Origin: Schistocerca nitens
Lineage: Eukaryota; Arthropoda; Insecta; Orthoptera; Acrididae
Reading direction: 5' to 3'
DNA: 64,000 nucleotides
Assembly (NCBI RefSeq): GCF_023898315.1
Contig: NC_064621.1
Coordinates: 534,895,383-534,959,382 of the forward strand
The notes under the pieces were generated by a model. That model searched no databases and was not told the origin of the DNA. It worked only from the letters and a program-made list of their open reading frames with translations. A program made the position numbers and the translations under genes. Position 1 is the stretch's first letter, and each line of letters begins with the position of its first letter. This document shows, one piece after another, positions 19,399 to 29,528 of this stretch.

Positions 19399-20738
19399 CG
19401 AGGGCAGTTCAATAAGTAATGCAACACATTTTTTTTCTCGGCCAATTTTGGTTGAAAAAACCGGAAATTTCTTGTGGAATATTTTCAAACATTCCCGCTT
19501 CGTCTCGTATAGTTTCATTGACTTCCGACAGGTGGCAGCGCTGTACGGAGCTGTTAAAATGGCGTCTGTAACGGATGTGCGTTGCAAACAACGGGCAGTG
19601 ATCGAGTTTCTTTTGGCGGAAAACCAGGGCATCTCAGATATTCATAGGCGCTTGCAGAATGTCTACGGTGATCTGGCAGTGGACAAAAGCACGGTGAGTC
19701 GTTGGGCAAAGCGTGTGTCATCATCGCCGCAAGGTCAAGCAAGACTGTCTGATCTCCCGCGTGGGGGCCGGCCGTGCACAGCTGTGACTCCTGCAATGGC
19801 GGAGCGTGCGAACACACTCGTTCGAGATGATCGACGGATCACCATCAAACAACTCAGTGCTCAACTTGACATCTCTGTTGGTAGTGCTGTCACAATTGTT
19901 CACCAGTTGAGATATTCAAAGGTTTGTTCCCACTGGGTCCCTCGTTGTCTAACCGAACACCATAAAGAGCAAAGGAGAACCATCTGTGCGGAATTGCTTG
20001 CTCGTCATGTGGCTGAGGGTGACAATTTCTTGTCAAAGATTGTTACAGGCGATGAAACATGGGTTCATCACTTCGAACCTGAAACAAAACGGCAATCAAT
20101 GGAGTGGCGCCACACCCACTGCCCTACCAAGAAAAAGTTTAAAGGCATACCCTCCGCCGGTAAAGTCACGGTTACAGTCTTCTGGGACGCTGAAGGGGTT
20201 ATTCTGTTCGATGTCCTTCCCCATGGTCAAACGATCAACTCTGAAGTGTATTGTGCTACTCTTCAGAAATTGAAGAAACGACTTCAGCGTGTTCGTAGGC
20301 ACAAAAATCTGAACGAACTTCTCCTTCTTCATGACAACGCAAGACCTCACACAAGTCTTCGCACCCGAGAGGAGCTCACAAAACTTCAGTGGACTGTTCT
20401 CCCTCATGCACCCTACAGCCCCGATCTCGCACCGTCGGATTTCCATATGTTTGGCCCAATGAAGGACGCAATCCGTGGGAGGCACTACGCGGATGATGAA
20501 GAAGTTATTGATGCAGTACGACGTTGGCTCCGACATCGACCAGTGGAATGGTACCGTGCAGGCATACAGGCCATCATTTCAAGGTGGCGTAAGGCCGTAG
20601 CATTGAATGGAGATTACGTTGAAAAATAGTGTTATGTAGCTAAAAGATTGGGGAATAACCTGGTGTATTTCAATGCTGAATAAAACAACCCCTGTTTCAG
20701 AAAAAAAATGTGTTGCATTACTTATTGAACTGCCCTCG
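19399..20738 (+). mobile_element. Mariner transposon, structurally complete
   Basis: A 1340-bp element flanked by TA (19397-19398 and 20739-20740). The terminal inverted repeats are identical over 40 bp by eye, starting 'cgagggcagttcaataagta'. With an unbroken transposase this is the best-preserved element in the window and probably the youngest DNA transposon. Decayed relatives lie at 6568-9320. Confidence 0.97.
19559..20629 (+). CDS. Mariner transposase (DD34D), intact
   Basis: 356 aa from the ATG at 19559 (M-A-S-V-T-D-V-R), preferred over the in-frame ATG at 19448 because mariner transposases are about 345-355 aa and the family similarity starts here. Residues ~10-120 form the paired helix-turn-helix DNA-binding domain. 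The W-V-P-R-C-L-T block (126-132) corresponds to the conserved W-V-P-H-E-L linker motif with changes. Catalytic residues are D165 (T-G-D-E-T-W), D259 (L-H-D-N-A-R-P-H) and D294 (Y-S-P-D-L-A-P-S-D), with 34 residues between the last two. The C terminus G-D-Y-V-E-K is normal. No stop or frameshift. It would excise and insert its element at TA dinucleotides. Confidence 0.95.
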   Translation: MASVTDVRCKQRAVIEFLLAENQGISDIHRRLQNVYGDLAVDKSTVSRWAKRVSSSPQGQARLSDLPRGGRPCTAVTPAMAERANTLVRDDRRITIKQLSAQLDISVGSAVTIVHQLRYSKVCSHWVPRCLTEHHKEQRRTICAELLARHVAEGDNFLSKIVTGDETWVHHFEPETKRQSMEWRHTHCPTKKKFKGIPSAGKVTVTVFWDAEGVILFDVLPHGQTINSEVYCATLQKLKKRLQRVRRHKNLNELLLLHDNARPHTSLRTREELTKLQWTVLPHAPYSPDLAPSDFHMFGPMKDAIRGRHYADDEEVIDAVRRWLRHRPVEWYRAGIQAIISRWRKAVALNGDYVEK

Positions 20739-21104
20739 TACTATGCCGGTTAGGTGGGTGGTGAAAATACTTGGATTTCATGGTCGAGCGGCTGTTCGTA
20801 AGCCACACATCACGCCGGTAAATGCCTAACGACGCCTCGCTTGGTGTAAGAAACGTAAACATTTGACCATTGAACAGTGGAAAAACGTTGTGTGGAATGA
20901 CGAATCACGGTACACGATGTGGCGATCCTATGGCACGGTATGGGTATGGCGAATGCGCGGTGAACGTCATCTGCCAGCGTATGTAGTGCCAACAGTAAAA
21001 TTCGGAGGCGGTGGTGTTATGGTGTGGTCTGTTTTTCATGGAGGGAGCTTGCAGTATCGGACACTTGGCTGGAAATGACTTGAAAGTTAGCGGCGCCCTC
21101 CATC

Positions 21105-21415
21105 GGTAATACTGGAATTCAGTATGGTCTTGGCCGACCCTTAGCCTTGATGACAGCTTCCACTTTCGCAGGCATACGTTCAGTCAGGTGCTGGAAGGTG
21201 TCTTGCGGAGTGCTGCACTGAGGAGAGGTGTCGATGTCGGTCGGTGAGGCGTGGCACGAAGGCAGCGTTCAAAAACATCTCAAAGGTGTTCTGTAGGATT
21301 CAGGTCCGGACTCCGTGCAGGCCAGTCCATTACAGGGATGTTATTGTCGTGTAACAACTCTGCCACAGGCCGTGCATTATGAACAGGTGTTCGATCGTGT
21401 TGAAAGATGTAATCC
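21105..21415 (-). pseudogene. Tc1-like transposase C-terminal fragment
   Basis: Minus-strand reading includes I-F-Q-H-D-R-T-P-V-H-N-A-R-P (second Asp region), W-P-A-R-S-P-D-L-N-P-T-E-H (Glu block) and part of the tail. Isolated fragment next to the right half of the split Tc1-like element but on the opposite strand. Confidence 0.65.
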
Positions 21416-21589
21416 TATAAAAAAAAAAGGGGGAGGGGAGTTCGTCACAGTTCCATCTGAAAAAACGGGAAAGCTAGAAAATAATGAGGCTTAATACTAG
21501 GAGAGGAAGAAAATAGAGGGTGGCCGACGGGAAGTAGTACATTTTCATTTGGTTATAACGGGGTTTAGCGTAATTTGCATCAGTTTATA

Positions 21590-21826
21590 AAGGGGCTATC
21601 AAATGAAAACGAGACAGATGGAAAAATTTATTGGTATGCTTCGGTCGAAGAGGTGCACGCCTGGGTACCATGATGGTTCCGTACACGACCGAAAACACTT
21701 TTCCACGAAAGCATTGACCGTCTTTCTCATAGTAGGATACATGTATTAACGTTTACGGGGATTATTTTTGAAACAATAAACTATTTGCTTTTTTCCACCT
21801 GCCTCGTTTTCATTCGACTACCCCTC
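21590..21826. mobile_element. Internally deleted mariner (MITE-like)
   Basis: Ends 'ctatcaaatgaaaacgagac' (from 21595) and the inverted 'gtctcg/gcctcgttttcattcg' near 21800-21825 share about 32 bp of TIR. The 240-bp interior has no transposase. A typical non-autonomous deletion derivative. Confidence 0.72.
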
Positions 21827-22490
21827 TTAATTTATAGATAACTGTTCTAGATGTATTTCCATTACTGAGAAGTCAAACACAAGTTAGATGCGGTAGGTGA
21901 CGCGAGCGCATATGAATGTTGGCAGAGTGGCCACTTCAAAATGCACCATATCCCGTGGGCTGCCCTGTATTTTCTAATACTGTGTGGATGATCCCAACAC
22001 GTACGTCGTGTACTCGAACTCTGGCGGCAAGTGTCCAGACGTTGCTCGGGATAGACTGCGCGCTCAGATGTAAGAAACCTTGAGTTTCCAATGGCCTGTG
22101 ACGGACTAACTCGCTCAGCTTGTTATCCTGACGTCCCTCTGTAGCGATATTGCTCTGAGAATACGCACACTCCAGTACAAATGATAATATTTCGACTAAC
22201 TCATGGGAAACCTGTTAACAACGCTGTGAAATGGCCTTTTGTTGGTCCACTATCATACTGAAAGGGAGTCTTTTCGCCGATGTCCATTTTCCATGAAGAA
22301 CAACGGTCCTCGATGAAAAATTTTAATCGTTGACGTGGGAGGAGAGAGATCAGTGTCGTAATCGAACTACTGATGACGATGTAGACGATGTGTGGTTTTT
22401 GGGCGCTCAACTGCGCGGTCATCAGCGCCCATACAAAGTCCCAATCTGTACACAGTCCAGTTTTTTTACACAGTCCTATCTAGCCACTGT

Positions 22491-22621
22491 CACGAATGAC
22501 GATGAAATGATGAGGACAACACAAACACCCAGTCCCCGGGCAGAGAAAATCCCCAACCCGGCCGGGATCGAACCCGGGACTCCGTGATCCAGAGGCAGCA
22601 ACGCTAGCAGCTAAACCACGA
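22491..22621 (-). mobile_element. tRNA-derived SINE (GATTTTCTCTGCC family)
   Basis: Minus-strand copy with the B-box 'gggttcgatccc', followed by 'gattttctctgcccggggac' and a (CAT)n-like tail. Same family as 53788-53956. Confidence 0.82.
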
Positions 22622-23586
22622 ACAAACAACTGTCGGTGATTCCTACCTATACATTGTTGCCGAAGATAAGCTGAATCGCAGTAATGAAAGTTTTCTTCAT
22701 ACCAAATGTGGTTTTTACACGTAAGAAACATTAACAATGAGATTTTTTTTAGCAATAGATAAATTAACCGTTTCGGACATATAAAGGAAAGTCTTACAGC
22801 AGTGTTGGTTCGCAGCTTCTAATGGTGAGATTCAGCAGCGTAACTGGAAATGTTTTACTTCTTCAACCAGAACGTCATCTTTCCTTTATGGAGTGTTAAG
22901 ACAGTGCCATATATGTCTGCTGGGTGTGGTGACCTTAAAGGGACTGTGTCGAATGTGTAGGGTCGTGTTCGTTTTGTGTAATAAAGTAAGAAGCAAGAGG
23001 GTGACGCCCAGTGCAGGCACATAAGCTGCTGAGCTCTTGAATAACAACAAAGGGGCAGTCGAGCTTAACGACCCCATTCGACGGGCAGAGTTACGCGGAA
23101 CAATGGCAGTTCTCGTTCCCTGAGACAATGCGAATAACCTGGGAATTTAACATGGGGCGTAAAGTCTGGTCATCAGGAACTGCACACCATCACTTCTCTT
23201 CCCCTTTCTGGTCTCATACGGGAGATGAAAATTTCATCTACGTCAATATTCAAACCGGCTCCCTCAGAGTCAAGCAGCAAAGCGCACAGGTGAGTTTGTG
23301 TGCTCAGCTGTTGAAGCGGGTTTCGCGCATATATTCATACAGCAAAGATTATTTACTTATTCCCCTATACTATCTTCAAAACTGTGTAACAGGAATTGGG
23401 GAATATTCTGTACTCTACTCGTTATAAATAAACTGTTCGTAAATGTTACTACTTTCATCACTACCAAATTTTCAATTCTTCTCGTCGTCATCATATCACA
23501 GTGATGTCACTATGATAATACCACATGATCATCAGAGCGTCACATCAGCACCACAATATCACCATATGACCATCACCACATCATCA
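22622..23586. other. Unannotated stretch
   Basis: No gene recognised. The part 22886-23290 has balanced composition and may be an interspersed repeat, but I cannot name it. Confidence 0.3.
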
Positions 23587-23589
23587 CAC

Positions 23590-23680
23590 CCTCCTCCTCC
23601 TCCTCCTCCTCCTCCTCCTCCTCCCCACCACCACCACCACCACCACCACCACCACCACCACCACCACCACCACCACCACC
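23590..23680. repeat. (CTC)n(CAC)n compound microsatellite
   Basis: (CTC)12-type run at 23590-23624 followed by (CAC)18-type run at 23626-23680. The histidine- and proline-rich ORF crossing it is an artefact of the repeat. Confidence 0.95.
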
Positions 23681-23775
23681 TTCTTGGACTCTACAGCTCT
23701 CAAATGTCAACTCTTGTAATTTCCCTAAATCATTTCAAACGAGTGTGTGGTTGTCTCCCTTGATAAAGTCACGAC

Positions 23776-23863
23776 CGATTCGCCGCGCGGAGTGGCCGCT
23801 TGGTTTGAGGCGCCATGTCACGGACTGTGCGCCCCTCCCGCCGGAGGTTCGAGTCCTCCCTCG

Positions 23864-23915
<52 letters not shown>

Positions 23916-23995
23916 CGTAGCGTAAGTTAGTTTAAATAGTGTGTAAGTTTGGTCCCTTAGAAATTCACACACATTTGAACGGCTGAGTCCTTCAT
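23776..23995 (+). mobile_element. tRNA-derived SINE (GGAGGTTCGAGTCCTCC family) with (GT)n
   Basis: Head 'gcgcggagtggccgcttggt' with B-box 'ggttcgagtcctccctcgg' at 23847-23865, then a (GT)n expansion at 23866-23914 where other copies have only 'gtgtgtgtg', then the tail 'gtgtgtaagtttggtccctt'. Other copies: 29759-29920 and 59164-59322. Confidence 0.85.
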
Positions 23996-24101
23996 TATCG
24001 TTTAACAAAGTTTGTAATCTGTCTGCAACTTTCCTTAATGCTGATAGGACCTTCTTAATTCAAGAACTGAAACTGTATCTGTATTTGTATTTGTACGTAA
24101 C

Positions 24102-24104
<3 letters not shown>

Positions 24105-24181
<77 letters not shown>
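24105..24181. repeat. (TA)n(GA)n compound microsatellite
   Basis: (TA)n at 24105-24148 directly followed by (GA)n at 24149-24181. Confidence 0.95.
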
Positions 24182-24186
<5 letters not shown>

Positions 24187-24324
24187 ATTCTGATACCATA
24201 GAATTATGCTGATCACCTCATCGCTGAATAAATAAATAAAGAGGAAAATTAGTAATGTATTATCAGTGTTTCAAATGCCATACTAGAGAAATGACTGTTT
24301 ATAAACGCAAATAAGGAAGTTTCT

Positions 24325-24640
24325 GAAACTTCCTGACAGATTAAAACAGTGTGCCGGACCGAGACTCGAACTCGGGACCTTTGCCTTTCGCGGGCAAGTG
24401 CTCTGCCAACTGAGCTATCCAAGCACGACTCACGTCCCGTCCTCACAGCTTTACTTCTGCCAGCACCTCGTCTCCTACCTTCCAAACTTTACAGAAGCTC
24501 TCCAGAAGCTCTCCCGCGAAAGGCAAAGGTCTCGAGTTCGAGTCTCGGTCCGGCACACAGTTTTAATCTGCCAGGAAGTTTCATATCAGCACACACTCCG
24601 CTGCAGAGTGAAAATCTCATTCTGGAAGGAAGTTTCTGTT
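24325..24640. repeat. Foldback repeat with tRNA-like arms
   Basis: Arms 24325-24394 and 24513-24582 are inverted copies of about 70 bp with few mismatches, separated by 118 bp. The left arm plus spacer, read on minus, contains a tRNA-like sequence with A-box 'tagctcagttggcagagc' and B-box 'gagttcgagtctc'. The right arm repeats only the T-arm half. It is followed by 'ctgcagagtgaaaatctcat', a segment I recall as accompanying this repeat. A local tandem duplication 'agaagctctcc' sits at 24493-24514. Confidence 0.7.
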
Positions 24641-25370
24641 TCAAGATCCTTTAATACCGAGACACTACATTTACTTGTGATAGTATAAATATAGAAATAT
24701 AGCAGTAATATTTTAATTAGTGGGACTGTAATCAACAAAAATGTCATACCTGCTATACAAGTTTGTATTTGGGATGAGATGTTGCAAAGTTTACTGTAGA
24801 TCTCCCTGCACTGTTGAGAAAGAAACTGCAACATCGTCGGCAGTGATAAACCTGTCAATCTTTCGGATGAGATATGAAACGGCACACACCAGCCATGGTC
24901 TTTTCTTTTTCGAATACACTGACACATTTTTAATCGTATTCCTTCACAGTAAGAGTTTTTTTAATAGCTATCTACGATGGGTGAGTATGAGACACTTTGA
25001 TCATAAGGCCATTTACTTTTTTAGCACTTTTGCAACCCGTTATCTGCATCCATCACAAAGATGTTTTTATGGATACGAACAAAAGCTTGCGCCCACTCTG
25101 CTTACCACAGAAACTGCGCGTCAGCTAAATGGAAGAGACCTCGACGCATAGAAGAAAGCCCTGCTTGACTCAAAGACCATGTGCCATCTAGTAATGAATG
25201 TTTGAAATATTTTTCTCCATAATTTGGCACTTGGAACAAGTCTAGGGATGTGCAACAAAGTGCCGAGAATACATAAGCACAGAAAATGCGTGTTTCTGAA
25301 AAAAATGGCACTTAGAGTGTTTGTCATTTCCACCCGTCGTGTATACAGGATGCCACGAAATTTCATCAGA
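24641..25370. other. Unannotated stretch
   Basis: No recognised feature. The 136-codon ORF at 24741-25151 has no identifiable motif and unusual composition for a coding exon. Confidence 0.35.

Positions 25371-25373
<3 letters not shown>

Positions 25374-25428
<55 letters not shown>
25374..25428. repeat. (GT)n microsatellite
   Basis: About 27 GT units. Confidence 0.95.
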
Positions 25429-25430
<2 letters not shown>

Positions 25431-26499
25431 TTTTTGTCGGCACAGCGGACTTTATTTCTGCGTGATGGACACGTGGCTATAGACAATGCAACGCGAGGTG
25501 GGCGTGGCAGCTAACACGCCACGCGTGTTCTGCTCTGCTGTCGTGTAGCTGTCATCGGCCCACCAACCCACCCACACAGAAGAGGGCCCCGAAGCGCAGT
25601 GTACTGGCAGCAAAAACAGCCTGCTGCCCACGAATGCCGGACATTTGCCACACTTGCCCCTTCGCCAGGTAGCTTGAGTAGTGAGTGATCCCCCAGGTAA
25701 GGGACGCCCTTGCTCGTACTTCTTCTGTCCGCTTTCAAACCGCCGTCTCCACATCTTAACTCGATACAACCAGTACGTAAGGGACCTTCTTCTTCGACAT
25801 CTTGGCGAAATACAGAGCTTCTTTTCCGAAATCGAAATATTTATAACTTTTCGGGAACGAAAGCAATACCGACGATTATGTCAGTATGTAATTAGTTCTG
25901 CCTAGTATAAATATAGATCCCTCTGTCTGTAGGGTAGCTTCCTTTCACGCTTACTGATTGCGAAATAGCCGGTCCATCAGCATGGGAGCAACGAGAAAGG
26001 AACGATGTAAAGAGAATGCAAATGTAAGCTAATCATTTCTTTTTTATCACTGTATTTGTGCCTATTTTAATTACTACAACTACATGCCCAAAAGACAATA
26101 AAGAAAGAAGAAATGGGAATGTTTGAAAAGAAGAACGACATACTCCATATTAATTTACTCTCTAAAATCCGATACCCTTGCGGCGAAACATTTGTTAATA
26201 AAGTGTAGCGGGAAAATGTTATAAACATGACTGAAAATACGTTCACTAAATCGAGATAAGAACATCTATGATTGACACGTAATGTGATGTAGACGTACGA
26301 TTTTAAAATATTAGAAATAAGGAAATGAAGTAATACAGAATGCTATGCTTGTAACGTACTTTGCTGTTCTACATTGTTTAGCTCTGATATTTACAGAGTC
26401 ACAGAGGAAGCATCCTAGGTTTTGGAGGGAAAAGCCGTAATTGTAATTATCTGCACTACAACAGAAACAAGAAGGACAACTTAAGGAAAAATAAAGTAA
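25429..26499. other. Unannotated stretch
   Basis: No gene or transposon end recognised. Confidence 0.35.
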
Positions 26500-27400
26500 G
26501 CTCACAATCGACTTTGAAGCAGATCCTGTGACTTAGTATGGGCAGAGGTTATATTCGACAACCGGAATAAATTAATAACTGGTTCCTTTTACCGACCCCC
26601 TGTCTCAGATGAAACTTGAGTCTCATCACAAATAGGTGCCCTACTCATACAATTATAGTTGGCAGTTACTTCAATGTACCTTCCGCATGTTGACAAAAAT
26701 ACATTTTCATACCCTATTGTAAATAGAAAACAACTTCCGTAATTGTTCTAAATGCTTTTTTAAAATTATTTTTAACAATTAGTTGACGAGGCCATTCAAA
26801 TTGTAAATGGTTACGAAAACACACTTGACCTCTTAGCCACAAATAATCCGAGCATCACGACGGATACAGGGATTAGTGAACACACAGTCGAGCGAGGCCC
26901 AATTCCGTAACAAAGAAATTCACCCAAACTAAACGCGAAATGTATCTATTTATAGGAGCACCTAAAAATTCAGTTGACGTCTTTCTAAGAGACAGTCTCC
27001 AATCCTTCCAAACTATGTAAGTGAAGACCATAAGTGGCTTCAGTTCAAAGAAATAGTATCAACAGCACTCGAGAGATTCATACCAAATAAATTGATAAGA
27101 GACGGAACTGATCTCCTCCTCCCCCCCCCCCCCCCCCCATGGTACACCAAGCATGACAGAAAGCTGCTGCAGGAGCACCGAAAAAAGGCACGTATAATTT
27201 AGACGAACGCAAAATCTCCAAGATTGGCGAAGTTTTACTGAGGCTCGAAATTTGGTGCGGATTTCAATGCGAGATGCATTTAATAGTTCCCACAACGAAA
27301 ATCTCTCTATAAATGTGGCAGAAAATCCAAAGAGATTCTGGTTCTGTTAAATAAACCAGCGGAAAGGCTCAGTAAGTACCTTCACTGCGCGACAGCGATG
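26500..27400 (+). pseudogene. Jockey-like LINE ORF2 remnant (endonuclease to pre-RT region)
   Basis: Disconnected pieces in several frames, including L-D-L-L-A-T-N-N-P-S-I (end of endonuclease domain, near 26830) and P-W-Y-T-K-H-D-R-K-L-L-Q-E-H-R-K-K-A-R (pre-RT region, near 27139-27195). A poly-C run at 27121-27138 lies immediately before the second block. Highly decayed; no RT domain follows. Confidence 0.55.
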
Positions 27401-27911
27401 ATGAGGAGGAGGGGGAGACAAGGGACCCAACCCTTGGGAGCAGGTAAAATCGTGGCAAATGTCCGGCGTGGCAGATGTCGGCACACCGTGTCCGCACGGC
27501 CTGCAGTCCAACCACGACGCGGCAAAGAGGGCAGCAGAGTCCGGCTTCCTGCTTCTGCCAAATAACCCACTTTGTCGGTGTACAAGATTTTAGCTTTGCA
27601 GCAAGGTCGCTGTTTTCTCTTTCCACGATACTTCGACAACTTACCAGCTTGTCTCGGCCAGGTGAGGAGCGCAGGTTTCGTTGCTCACTGTTTGGCTTCT
27701 CCTCTCGACACCTGACCACGAGACCTTTGGAAACCATCAAAATAGAGCGAACACAGAAAATTTGTAAAACATTAGTTTATCCGAGAAAGTCTGAAGGATC
27801 ACAACGTAGCAAGTTATTTTTATGTTCTGTTTATCACTTTCGTGATATCTTACTGTGCCGTGGAACATGTCCGCTAGTTCACAAAAACGTATTGTCTCTC
27901 TGCAAGAAGTA
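27401..27911. other. Unannotated stretch
   Basis: Several overlapping ORFs but no recognised domain. Between the LINE remnant and a mariner end. Confidence 0.35.
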
Positions 27912-28535
27912 CGACAGTCACTCCAAAAGAAATGCACACTATTTTTGTAAAAATACAGTTTTCATTCTGCACTTGTGAAAGTTTTACAGTGTGTAGATGT
28001 ATCCTTCCCGCTTGTTTTCAAACCTGTTCCCGTGAGTGGCGCCGTCACAGCATGTCTTCAAGATAGTTGCTACACTTGACGTTCGTCAGAAGCAACGTGC
28101 TGTCGTAGAATTCCTGTGCTGTGAAAACGAGACAGTGCGAAACATCCACAAGAGATTGAAAAAGGTGTATGGAGATGCTGCTGTCGATCGCAGTACTGTT
28201 AGTCGGTGGGCAAGCAGGTTACGTGATGAAAGCGGGCACGGCAATATTGAGGATTGTCCTCGCAGCGACAGGCCTCGTACTCATGTCCATTATAATTATC
28301 CGGGCTGTTATGCCGTGGTCGGTTGATGAATTCTGTGTCGATTCCCAACGGCATAACAGCCCGGATAATTATAATGGACATGATATTTCCGACCGTGAAA
28401 GTCTACATTTTAGTATCAGGCCTCGTACTGCACACACTCCAGACAATGTGCAGAGTGTTAACGAATTGGTGACTCCTGACAGACGCATCACAGTGAACTA
28501 ATTGTCACGCTACGTTGGGATAGGGGAAGGAAGGG
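27912..28535 (+). mobile_element. 3'-truncated mariner fragment
   Basis: The left end 'cgacagtcactccaaaagaa' after TA (27910-27911) and the transposase N-terminal half match the copy at 37454-38770. It is cut off at 28535 and carries a 135-bp insertion at 28282-28416. Coding debris: V-E-F-L-C-C-E-N-E-T, then K-V-Y-G-D-A-A-V-D-R-S-T-V-S-R-W. Confidence 0.88.
28282..28416. mobile_element. 135-bp hairpin insertion with 13-bp TSD
   Basis: Flanked by perfect 13-bp repeats 'caggcctcgtact' (28269-28281, 28417-28429). The paralogous mariner near 37820 has the uninterrupted sequence once, so the empty site is known. The insert holds a perfect 34-bp inverted repeat (28282-28315 and 28349-28382) around a 33-nt loop, plus a 34-bp single-copy end. 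Confidence 0.93.
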
Positions 28536-28560
28536 TCTCGAATCACAGTGGCAAGAGTAC

Positions 28561-28787
28561 ATTTCCTTGGTTCGTGACTGTAGCCTCGTCAGCAAATAAA
28601 ACCAAATTAATAAATATGTCATCCCTCTGAATCTGAAGTTGAGCACATCGGCAGAATTCAGTGCGACGCACAAAATCCGTACCAGTTAATTCCTGGTGGA
28701 GACTGATATGGCCGATGCAGAACACGAACAACACAACTCTGGCTCACGCCAGATTCCCTTGCGACTTGACGCGAACTAACCCAAGGA
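28561..28787 (-). pseudogene. Transposase fragment (Tc1/mariner superfamily)
   Basis: Minus-strand reading R-R-T-E-F-C-R-C-A-Q-L-Q and L-V-L-F-A-D-E-A-T-V-T-N-Q-G-N-V matches the first-Asp region of the same broad group as the transposase at 40300-41584 (F-S-D-E-A-S-F-T-N-S-G-N-V). It stops abruptly at a 25-bp direct repeat. Confidence 0.65.
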
Positions 28788-29103
28788 TCTCGAATCACAG
28801 TGGCAAGAGTACCAATTTACGTTTCCTCGTTAGTAACTTTCCTCTGCCGGATATGTTTCCGATGTGTTAGAGATCCAGTTGTTCTAAATTTATCACACAC
28901 ATATTTAAATGTAATACGTGTAGCGTGAGTACTTTGAGGACGTCTTTCATTGTATAAGTCTCAGTTTCGTTAGCATTCTCTGTAAATGAGAAGCATATTG
29001 ACTTGTTCTTCGAAGGAATACATCATTCACATTCGCTTGATTCGACGATACTAGTCTTACCATTCCTTTTAGTGTTTTATTGCGAAACCATCGAATGATG
29101 TTT

Positions 29104-29321
29104 AATCCGCAGCTCGTGGTCGTGCTGTAGCGTTCTCGCTTCCCGCGCCCGGGTTCCCGGGTTCGATTCCCGGCGGGGCCAGGGATTTTCTCTGCCTCGT
29201 GATGACTGGCTGTTGTGTGATGTCCTTAGGTTAGTTAGGTTTAAGTAGTTCTAAGTTCTAGGGGACTGATGACCATAGATGTTAAGTCCCATAGTGCTCA
29301 GAGCCATTTGAACCATTTGAA
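29104..29321 (+). mobile_element. tRNA-derived SINE, alternative head, shared tail
   Basis: Flanked by 'gaatgatgttta' (29092-29103 and 29322-29333). Head 'tcgtggtcgtgctgtagcg' with B-box 'gggttcgattccc' differs from the main SINE family, but from 'tgatgtccttaggttagtta' on, the tail is the main-family tail. Confidence 0.93.
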
Positions 29322-29382
29322 TGATGTTTACATGTCAATTGCACGTTAGGTGCACACGCCGTATTTAATGAATATTTAATGT

Positions 29383-29499
29383 TTGCACGATGTAGGAGAG
29401 AGAATTGTCAGAGCATGTGCTTCGATAAGTGCCGCAGTAATAAGGAATACCACTCAATTCTTGATAAAAAGATTGCAGCACTGCATTGATACCAGTGGT
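29383..29499 (+). pseudogene. Transposase C-terminal piece, 5' side of an inversion
   Basis: The frame reads E-R-I-V-R-A-C-A-S-I-S...L-Q-H-C-I-D-T-S-G and then runs into a SINE tail. The missing end (H-H-F-E-H-L-L-stop) lies inverted at 29723-29746, in the same codon phase. H-F-E-H/N-L-L is the C terminus of this transposase group, also seen near 40535. See the separate entry for the inversion. Confidence 0.85.
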
Positions 29500-29528
29500 T
29501 CAAAATGTTCAAATGTGTGTGAAATCTT
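29500..29528 (-). mobile_element. SINE tail, displaced 3' part
   Basis: Reverse-complement of the 3' end of the 23776-type SINE (…agatttcacacacatttgaac…). It is the missing tail of the copy whose head lies at 29759-29920. Confidence 0.85.

Larger units (their letters stand above)
19124..21078 (+). pseudogene. Tc1-like transposase pseudogene (split)
   Basis: N-terminal part at 19124-19333: M-G-R-S-S-E-L-T-D-F-E-R-G-Q-V-I-G, then T-G-R-P-R-L-L-T (GRPR-type linker). Catalytic part at about 20780-21078: W-C-K-K-R...W-K-N-V-V-W-N-D-E-S-R-Y (Asp 1 region) and G-G-G-G-V-M-V-W. The second Asp and the Glu are missing. Broken by the mariner, internal stops and loss of the 3' end. Confidence 0.82.
18996..21100 (+). 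mobile_element. Tc1-like element split by a mariner
   Basis: Left part 18996-19398 ('attatccggacaccccc' near the presumed end) and right part 20741-21078 encode the N- and C-terminal portions of one Tc1-like transposase in the same orientation. The mariner at 19399-20738 separates them. I could not define the right end. Confidence 0.75.

Noticed and set aside
23443..23763. ORF with poly-proline and poly-histidine
   Set aside because: It is the translation of a (CTC)n(CAC)n microsatellite.
24350..24425. A genuine tRNA gene on minus (good A and B boxes, 7-nt anticodon-like loop)
   Set aside because: It lies in an inverted, repeated unit with partial second copy and a SINE-like continuation. 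The acceptor stem is not convincing. Treated as tRNA-derived repeat.
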